A stretch of DNA of 32,772 nucleotides from NCBI GenBank assembly GCA_900772705.1, contig CAAGRQ010000145.1, positions 1-32,772 of the forward strand, written 5' to 3'. The notes beneath the pieces were generated by a model, which did no database searches, was not told where the DNA came from, and saw only the letters and a program-made list of their open reading frames with translations. The position numbers were made by a program, and so were the translations under genes. Within the stretch, counting starts at the first letter, position 1, and each line of letters starts with the position of its first letter. The DNA comes from Clostridia bacterium (lineage in GTDB: Bacteria; Bacillota; Clostridia; Oscillospirales; Acutalibacteraceae). This document shows positions 24,428 to 29,400 of this stretch, in pieces.

Positions 24428-25618
24428 TTATCTTTTTTTGAACTTAATTACTCGTGCGGAATTTGCAACTGCAAGCAGGCATATCCCAATATCTCCGAAA
24501 ATCGCAAACCACATGGGAAGTTCCTTTGAAAGAAGGACATCGCAAACGAGAATAACAGCCTTTACGAGTACTGAAAATACAATGTTTTCCATAGCGACTC
24601 TGTGCACCTTTTTTGCCACCGACTTAGTTATTTGAACAGCGTTCTTTGTGCTGTCCATAACAACCATATCGGCATAGCCGACAGCCTCTGCCGTACAATT
24701 ATCGGCTACCGCCAGCGACACATCCGCCCCGTCCAACATAGTTATATCGTGTTCGCCGTTTCCGATATAAATAACTCTGTGACCGTTATTTTGGAGCACC
24801 TTTATATCGTCAAGGCTCTTATCGTCGTTATAAGTCAAAACGGTATCACAGTTATCAATTTCATCGAGAGTACCCGTATTCTTTACAAAAATATCGTCAG
24901 TCGAGCAAGTGCCTATTCCTGCACTGTAACAAAGCGGAACGGAAATCACAATCGCACAAGGACAACTGATAACGAGTGCGGCGAGCCCTCTGTGAAGCCA
25001 CTCATGCCATTCGGCGCTGAAAAATAACGGAGGAATAACCACTATAAGCACGGAAATAATACAAACAACGGGAGTGTATATTCTCGCAAATTTTGTAATA
25101 AGAAGTTCGGTTTTGCTCTCTCTGTTATCGTAATGCTTAGGAAGTGAAAGTCTTCCCTTTTTTTCGTCATAAATTTTATCAATCGAGCGGCGGCTTCTTG
25201 ATACAGCCAAGCCCTGCACAAATTCACCGACAGCGAAAAGCAGCATAACTGCAACGCCCTCACTGTATTCGCCGATAGCAAATGCTCCTATTCCGACAAC
25301 GCTCATCAAAAAATTCTCATCACAAATTTTGCCGTGAATAATGCTGTCAACAGCATTGCACATTACCTTAAATCCCACAACAAGATAAGATACGGCATAA
25401 CACACAAGATAAGCCTGATACGGCAACGACGTAAATTCACTGAGCACATAGCCCAAAATGAAAAACACCGCACTGATAATAATGCCTGTGAGCATTTGTC
25501 CCTTATGCTCGTTAAAATTATCTTCTCCGCAACAGCCGCAACCGTGATTATCGGGAGTATGGTCGTCACAGCAGTGCTCATAATTGTGATTATGGGTATC
25601 GTGATTATGTTCACTCAT
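24428..25618 (-). CDS. Catalytically dead P1B-type metal ATPase 'shell' with His/Cys-rich N-terminus
   Basis: 396 residues, against about 650-750 for a Zn/Cd/Pb ATPase of the CadA/ZntA type. The N-terminal 38 residues hold 8 His and 5 Cys (HNHDTHNHNYEHCC, CGCC), a likely metal-binding tail. The membrane helices align with ZntA: GEYSEGVAVMLLFAVGEFV, ITKFARIYTPVV and VISCPCAIVISVPL with Cys219-Pro-Cys221, then Lys353 (VKAVILV) and Asp376 (WFAIFGDIGICLLAVANSAR), the full transmembrane metal site. Missing are the actuator domain (TGE) between about 145 and 168, the DKTGT aspartate (here TVLTYNDDKSL), the nucleotide-binding domain and the TGD motif. The last P-domain motif GDGxND reads GNGEHD (286-291). 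The frame is intact, with ribosome-binding site AGAGGCG. ATP-driven transport seems impossible. A metal-binding, chaperone or sensor role is inference; slow decay is the alternative. Confidence 0.85.
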   Translation of the reverse strand: MSEHNHDTHNHNYEHCCDDHTPDNHGCGCCGEDNFNEHKGQMLTGIIISAVFFILGYVLSEFTSLPYQAYLVCYAVSYLVVGFKVMCNAVDSIIHGKICDENFLMSVVGIGAFAIGEYSEGVAVMLLFAVGEFVQGLAVSRSRRSIDKIYDEKKGRLSLPKHYDNRESKTELLITKFARIYTPVVCIISVLIVVIPPLFFSAEWHEWLHRGLAALVISCPCAIVISVPLCYSAGIGTCSTDDIFVKNTGTLDEIDNCDTVLTYNDDKSLDDIKVLQNNGHRVIYIGNGEHDITMLDGADVSLAVADNCTAEAVGYADMVVMDSTKNAVQITKSVAKKVHRVAMENIVFSVLVKAVILVCDVLLSKELPMWFAIFGDIGICLLAVANSARVIKFKKR

Positions 25619-25650
25619 ATAATCGCCTCTGTATATTTAATATCGTTATA

Positions 25651-25679
25651 TATAAAATGTCTCATTTGACAGATGTAAA
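25651..25679 (-). promoter_or_regulatory. Possible promoter of the metal-ATPase-like gene
   Basis: On the minus strand: -35 TTTACA (25674-25679), 17-nt spacer, -10 TTTATA (25651-25656). A small dyad TGTC-N6-GACA (25658-25671) lies in the spacer and could bind a regulator. Both assignments are weak. Confidence 0.35.
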
Positions 25680-25772
25680 TTATAGCACATTGCATAAAGA
25701 TTTACAACAAAAACTTAAAAAAGGAAAATATTCACGCTTTTTTGTCAAGGTTTTTATGTAGATTTTGTAAAA

Positions 25773-25800
25773 GTTACACAATGGTTACAAAAAGGTTACA
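25773..25800 (-). promoter_or_regulatory. Three phased WalR-type boxes upstream of the CHAP gene
   Basis: GTTACA occurs at 25773-25778, 25784-25789 and 25795-25800, each copy exactly 11 bp after the last. On the minus strand this is TGTAAC-N5-TGTAAC-N5-TGTAAC, which fits the WalR (YycF) consensus TGTWAH-N5-TGTWAH, extended by a third box. The boxes lie about 47-75 bp upstream of the -10 of the CHAP promoter, a usual place for an activator of cell-wall hydrolase genes. The rest of the 371-bp gap 25619-25989 holds the two promoters and the leader listed separately. Confidence 0.65.
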
Positions 25801-25845
25801 AACATACTTGGTTATATTTAACATAGATTACAATATGTTAACTTT

Positions 25846-25853
25846 GATATAAT
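25846..25853 (+). promoter_or_regulatory. Extended -10 promoter of the CHAP gene
   Basis: TGATATAAT contains a perfect TATAAT (25848-25853) with the extended TG two bases upstream. The -35 at the usual distance (AGATTA, 25825-25830) is poor, as expected for an activator-dependent promoter. Transcription would start near 25860, leaving a leader of about 130 nt. Confidence 0.6.
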
Positions 25854-25863
25854 ATATAGCGTT

Positions 25864-25968
25864 GTGGCAAATGCCGCATAAAACTTAATAAGCGAGAGTT
25901 CAATCGAAAACATTAAAGATTTCGTAATCATCCCAAAGCGACACAATTATTAAAGAGGGGCGTGTCGC
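25864..25968 (+). ncRNA. Structured 5' leader of the CHAP gene, unassigned
   Basis: Three local stems: GTGGC/GCCGC (25864-25877), GATT/AATC (about 25918-25929) and a perfect 7-bp GCGACAC/GTGTCGC (25938-25968, 17-nt loop). TCCC at 25931-25934 can pair with GGGG at 25957-25960 inside that loop, which would make an H-type pseudoknot just before the ribosome-binding site. It lacks the conserved blocks of the ydaO (c-di-AMP) leader that I would expect before cell-wall hydrolases. A new cis-regulatory RNA is possible but unproven. Confidence 0.35.
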
Positions 25969-25989
25969 CAAAGAAAAAGGAAGGTATTT

Positions 25990-26697
25990 ATGGCTAAGAA
26001 GAAAACCCTGCTTATCGTTCCGGTTGTATTATTGATTAGTTTATTTATATCGATATTTACACCCATCAGTGCTATGGCGGATGACAGCAATTACGAGCCG
26101 AGACTCACGGCACCTAATTCAAGCATTCCGTACTACAGCAGTGAATTAAACTATTACTTCCGCACAGGAACAGGTATGCCAAACTGCGTAGCCTACGCAT
26201 ACGGCAGAATTTATGAAATGAACGGTGAAGCACCGCTATTGACCCACGGCAATGCCGGTGATTGGTACGGTATGAACAAAAGAGGCGGCTACTACGACTA
26301 CGGACAGACACCGAAACTCGGCGCTGTCGCATGCTGGAGTAACCATGTCGCAGTCGTTGAAAAAATTAACGATGACGGCAGTATTACATTTTCGGAGTCG
26401 CATTGGGGCGGCAGATATTTTAATACTGTAACCTACTCCAATGTTTACTCACATTACGGACAAAGATTTTACGGTTACATTTACACCTATAACGGCGGCG
26501 TAACCAAGGAACTCGAAAACAAATTGCTTACTGCAAGCAACGAAAAAAACGAGAATTATAAGTCCGAAAAAATCGAAGCAAAGAATGTCAGCAATCAGTT
26601 TACGCTCGCAAAAATGGATGTTCAAAGCAAATCTCAGCAAACAAGCGAGAACACTAAAAGTTCCATTCCACTGCTCCAAGATAAATTAAATTCATAA
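25990..26697 (+). CDS. Secreted CHAP-domain cell-wall hydrolase
   Basis: 235 residues. A signal peptide (MAKKKT, hydrophobic 7-25, AMA|DD cleavage after residue 30) sends it out of the cell. Residues about 45-165 form a CHAP (cysteine, histidine-dependent amidohydrolase/peptidase) domain with the catalytic Cys66 in GMPNCVAYAYGRIYE and His119 in ACWSNHVAVVEKI, followed by SESHWGGRYFNTVTY. It should cleave peptidoglycan peptide or amide bonds. The C-terminal 65 residues are charged and low in complexity (KSEKIEAKNVSNQF) with no known anchor or SH3 repeat. Expression is probably WalKR-controlled, given the upstream boxes. The ribosome-binding site is AAGGAAGG. Confidence 0.92.
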   Translation: MAKKKTLLIVPVVLLISLFISIFTPISAMADDSNYEPRLTAPNSSIPYYSSELNYYFRTGTGMPNCVAYAYGRIYEMNGEAPLLTHGNAGDWYGMNKRGGYYDYGQTPKLGAVACWSNHVAVVEKINDDGSITFSESHWGGRYFNTVTYSNVYSHYGQRFYGYIYTYNGGVTKELENKLLTASNEKNENYKSEKIEAKNVSNQFTLAKMDVQSKSQQTSENTKSSIPLLQDKLNS

Positions 26698-26721
26698 AAA
26701 TATTTTTACTTATTAAGTTTT

Positions 26722-26747
26722 GAGCGTCTTTCGGGACGCTCTTTTTT
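26722..26747 (+). terminator. Terminator of the CHAP gene
   Basis: Stem GAGCGTC / GACGCTC (7 bp, extendable by a T-G pair) with a TTCG-type loop, followed by six T. Confidence 0.9.
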
Positions 26748-26767
26748 GTATAGTTATATATCCATAT

Positions 26768-26955
26768 GCCTCCCTTAAATCTCACGGCTCCCTTTTCAAG
26801 GGAGATGTCAATGCTCGGCATTGACAGAGGGGATAGTCGTTATATTTTAGAACGCATTGCAATAACTCTTTTCAGAAAATCAAGCAAATCCCTCCGTCAC
26901 GCCCGACGGCGTGCCACCTCCCTTGAAAAGGGAGCCGTGAGACTTTAAGGGAGGC
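26768..26955. mobile_element. 188-bp MITE-like palindromic repeat element
   Basis: The ends are inverted copies of about 37 bp: 26768-26804 and 26918-26955 (GCCTCCCTTAAA, TCTCACGGCTCCCTTTTCAA, GGGAG), differing by one inserted base. Inside are further stems: TGTCAATG/CATTGACA (26806-26826), GAGGGGAT/ATCCCTC (26827-26894) and CACGCC/GGCGTG (26898-26913). It has no credible gene. A TA dinucleotide lies near each end, but no convincing target duplication is seen. Similar 'CTCCCTTTTCAAGGGAG' palindromes recur in gut Clostridia genomes as I recall them. The flanking DNA in the 352-bp gap (26956-27035) shows no other feature. Confidence 0.75.
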
Positions 26956-27049
26956 GTTAAAATTCGGTCTATTTATAGCCTATTAGTATCATATTTAGCC
27001 CTATTTCAATAAATTATTCCTTTACAATTATTATAAAGGAGTGATTTAT

Positions 27050-27292
27050 ATGGATATGTATACCGCTGTTAAAAACAGAATACAGGAACTGTTACAGCAA
27101 AACAATATGTCAATATATAAACTGTCTGTTGAGTCGGCTGTCCCTGCCTCAACAATTAAAAATATACTTTACGGCAAAAGTAAAAATGCAGGTATCATAA
27201 CACTGAAAATGATATGCGACGGCTTCAATATCACAATCAATGATTTCTTTGATACCGACACATTCAGAAACTTAGAGCAAGAAATTAAATAA
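27050..27292 (+). CDS. Small XRE-family DNA-binding protein, first of a tandem pair
   Basis: 80 residues from ATG 27050, behind AAAGGAGTG (a GTG at 27041 lies in that site and is rejected). A Cro/C1-type helix-turn-helix covers about 5-68: AVKNRIQELL, SIYKLSVESAVPASTIKNIL, YGKSKNAGIITLKMICDGFN. It ends in FFDTDTFRNLEQEIK. It is probably a dimeric transcriptional regulator without a ligand domain. It lies 13 nt before a paralogue of the same length and about 59% identity by hand alignment. Its target is not visible. Confidence 0.88.
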   Translation: MDMYTAVKNRIQELLQQNNMSIYKLSVESAVPASTIKNILYGKSKNAGIITLKMICDGFNITINDFFDTDTFRNLEQEIK

Positions 27293-27305
27293 ACGGAGTG
27301 ATACT

Positions 27306-27548
27306 ATGAATATTGCAGAGGCTGTGAAGAAAAGAATTGAAGAACTTTGTGATGAGAGAAATCTTAATTTTTGCAAGCTCGCCAACATTTCGGGAGTACC
27401 GTACACAACCGTTAAATCAATCATTTACGGTCAAAGCAAGAACCCAAGTATCGCCACAATAAAAATGCTTTGTGACGGATTGGAAATCAGCATTACGGAT
27501 TTTTTCGACACCGACACATTCAGAAACCTAGAACAAGAAATTAAATAA
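27306..27548 (+). CDS. Small XRE-family DNA-binding protein, second of a tandem pair
   Basis: 80 residues, behind CGGAGTG. The same helix-turn-helix layout as its neighbour: AVKKRIEELC, FCKLANISGVPYTTVKSII, YGQSKNPSIATIKMLCDGLE, and the identical last 16 residues DFFDTDTFRNLEQEIK. The recognition helix differs (GVPYTTVKSI against AVPASTIKNI), so the two may read different operators. Co-transcribed with the first and ended by a bidirectional terminator. Confidence 0.88.
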   Translation: MNIAEAVKKRIEELCDERNLNFCKLANISGVPYTTVKSIIYGQSKNPSIATIKMLCDGLEISITDFFDTDTFRNLEQEIK

Positions 27549-27561
27549 TCGTATAACGCAC

Positions 27562-27593
27562 AAAGACGCAGTTCAATATGAACTGCGTCTTTT
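27562..27593. terminator. Bidirectional terminator between the XRE pair and the ABC-F gene
   Basis: A 14-bp perfect stem AAAGACGCAGTTCA / TGAACTGCGTCTTT with a 3-nt loop ATA and T-runs. Confidence 0.88.
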
Positions 27594-27599
27594 AATTTA

Positions 27600-29207
27600 T
27601 TACATATGTTTAAGTTGTTCTTCATCGAAAGTGGAAAGGAATTCATCATAAGTTCCCTTACGGTCGACATAGGTATTGCCCGAAATCTCGATAATTCTGT
27701 CTGCAACCGTCTCAACGAACTGATGGTCGTGAGAAGTAAAGAGCACGGTTTCGGGATAGCGGATAAGTCCGTTATTGAGCGCCGCAATGGATTCAAGGTC
27801 AAGGTGGTTTGTGGGCTCATCAAAGACAAGCACATTTGCACCGCTGAGCATCATCTTGCAAAGCATACATCTTACTCGCTCGCCGCCCGAAAGAACATTA
27901 GCCTTTTTAAGAGCCTCATCGCCGGAGAAAAGCATTCTGCCGAGCCAGCCTCTTATATCCGCCTCGAGTTGTTCGGTCGTATACTGTCTGAGCCAATCCA
28001 CAAGCGTTAAATCAACGCCGTCAAAATACTTGCTGTTATCGGACGGAAAATAACTCTGTGAAGTTGTAACGCCCCACTTATAACTTCCCTCGTCCGGTTC
28101 GATTTCACCCATAATAATCTTAAACAACGTAGTCTTTGCAACAACATCGCTGCCGACAAACGCAACCTTTTCTCTCGGGTGAATAACAAAACTGATGTCG
28201 TCAAGCACCTTGCGGTCGCCGATTGTCTTTGTAAGGTGGTCAACCCTGAGCAAATCATTTCCGCATTCTCTGTCGGGCTTAAAATCAACATAAGGAAAAC
28301 GGCGTGAGGATACGGGCATTTCAATCATCTCGAGAGCGTCAAGTTGCTTTTTACGGGAAGTTGCCTGCTTAGACTTTGCGGCGTTTGCGGAGAAACGGTT
28401 GATAAAGTCCTGAAGTTCTTTAATCTTTTGCTCGTTCTTCTTATTTTGATCTCTCGCCTGTCTTTGGCGCATCTGGGTATATTCGTACCAGAAATCGTAG
28501 TTACCGGAATAAAGAGTAATCTTGCCGTAATCGACATCGCAAATGTGAGTACATACCTTATTGAGGAAATGACGGTCATGCGATACAACAATTACTGTAT
28601 TTTCAAAATCCAAAAGGAAGTTTTCAAGCCAGCTTATAGCAGTAAGGTCAAGATGGTTCGTAGGCTCGTCAAGAAGCAAAATATCGGGATTGCCGTAAAG
28701 AGCCTGAGCAAGAAGAACCTTTACCTTTAAGTCTGACGGAAGTTCTGCCATTTTAAGATAATGGTACTCGTCGCTTACTCCGAGTTTATTGAGCATAAAC
28801 TCTGCGTCGCTCTCGGCGTTCCAGCCGTCCAAATCGGCGAATTCAGCCTCAAGTTCGCCCGCCTTAATTCCGTCCTCTTCAGTAAAATCCTCTTTTGCAT
28901 AAAGGGCGTCCTTTTCTTCCATTATTTCAATGAGTCTCGGATTACCCATAAGCACGGTGCGAACCACCTCATACTCGTCATAGGCAAAGTGGTCCTGCTT
29001 TAAGACAGAAAGTCTTTCTCCCGGAGTAATGCTTATGTCACCCTTTGACGGTTCCAAGTCACCGCTGAGCACCTTGAGAAAGGTAGATTTTCCGGCACCG
29101 TTTGCACCGATAATACCGTAGCAGTTACCCGGTGTAAATGCGACATTGACTCTTTCAAAGAGAGCACGGCCGCCGAACTGTACCGAAACATTATTTGCAG
29201 AAATCAT
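27600..29207 (-). CDS. ABC-F family ATPase (YkpA/YbiT-like) with one degenerate ATP site
   Basis: 535 residues, two ABC domains, no membrane segments; ABC-F proteins act on the ribosome (translation rescue or antibiotic protection). Domain 1 has Walker A GANGAGKST (34-42) and Walker B LLLDEPTNHLDL (Asp180-Glu181), but its signature reads LPSDLK (156-161) instead of LSGGE/Q. A helical linker (about 245-292) follows. Domain 2 has a Walker A of GSDVVAKTT (352-360, Ala357 for the usual Gly), an intact signature LSGGER (439-444) and VFDEPTNHLDL. So the site made by Walker A1 and signature 2 is intact, and the other is degenerate on both faces. GAGGTG precedes the start. It is monocistronic. Confidence 0.94.
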   Translation of the reverse strand: MISANNVSVQFGGRALFERVNVAFTPGNCYGIIGANGAGKSTFLKVLSGDLEPSKGDISITPGERLSVLKQDHFAYDEYEVVRTVLMGNPRLIEIMEEKDALYAKEDFTEEDGIKAGELEAEFADLDGWNAESDAEFMLNKLGVSDEYHYLKMAELPSDLKVKVLLAQALYGNPDILLLDEPTNHLDLTAISWLENFLLDFENTVIVVSHDRHFLNKVCTHICDVDYGKITLYSGNYDFWYEYTQMRQRQARDQNKKNEQKIKELQDFINRFSANAAKSKQATSRKKQLDALEMIEMPVSSRRFPYVDFKPDRECGNDLLRVDHLTKTIGDRKVLDDISFVIHPREKVAFVGSDVVAKTTLFKIIMGEIEPDEGSYKWGVTTSQSYFPSDNSKYFDGVDLTLVDWLRQYTTEQLEADIRGWLGRMLFSGDEALKKANVLSGGERVRCMLCKMMLSGANVLVFDEPTNHLDLESIAALNNGLIRYPETVLFTSHDHQFVETVADRIIEISGNTYVDRKGTYDEFLSTFDEEQLKHM

Positions 29208-29261
29208 ATAAACACCTCAAATTTGTTCATTACATTTAACGCTTTTCTTTTAATTCAATGT

Positions 29262-29290
29262 ATTTTAACACAATAAGTATATTATTTCAA
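29262..29290 (-). promoter_or_regulatory. Promoter of the ABC-F gene
   Basis: On the minus strand: -35 TTGAAA (29285-29290), 17-nt spacer, -10 TAAAAT (29262-29267). The leader is about 50 nt, too short for the peptide-and-terminator attenuators seen before resistance ABC-F genes. Confidence 0.65.
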
Positions 29291-29335
29291 CCTATTTTTA
29301 ATCGGCTATTATATGCCGCTTTGAATGGGCTATAA

Positions 29336-29369
29336 TGCGACATATTTTTCAGTATATATGAAATATAAT
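29336..29369 (+). promoter_or_regulatory. Candidate Spo0A-dependent promoter of spoIIE
   Basis: TGCGACA (29336-29342) matches the Spo0A box TTCGACA at 6 of 7 positions. It lies where the -35 of a perfect -10 TATAAT (29364-29369) would be, with 21 nt between them, as in Spo0A-activated sigma-A promoters of Bacillus spoIIE/spoIIG. A second TATAAT at 29331-29336 touches the box. No sigma-A -35 hexamer is present. Confidence 0.45.
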
Positions 29370-29400
29370 TAATTGAAACAAATCTCAAGAGGACTGAAAA

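Noticed and set aside
24428..25618. Frameshifted full-length P-type ATPase
   Set aside because: The frame is continuous, and the missing domains are absent from neighbouring frames; homology resumes in the same frame after each gap.
25860..25989. c-di-AMP (ydaO) riboswitch before the CHAP gene
   Set aside because: The conserved GGGGUGAAU-like and GCCGAAUCCG-like blocks are missing; only generic stems are seen.
26766..26948. Open frame of 60 codons inside the repeat element
   Set aside because: It covers the inverted repeats almost exactly, so it is a by-product of the palindrome.
26768..26955. CRISPR array
   Set aside because: The repeats are two inverted ends with nested stems, not regularly spaced direct repeats with spacers.
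27606..28010. Plus-strand frame of 134 codons opposite the ABC-F gene
   Set aside because: No ribosome-binding site and no motif; it mirrors the conserved second ATPase domain.
29331..29336. TATAAT as the main spoIIE -10
   Set aside because: No -35 or extended TG at the right distance, and it would place the 0A-like box over the start site; the TATAAT at 29364 fits better.
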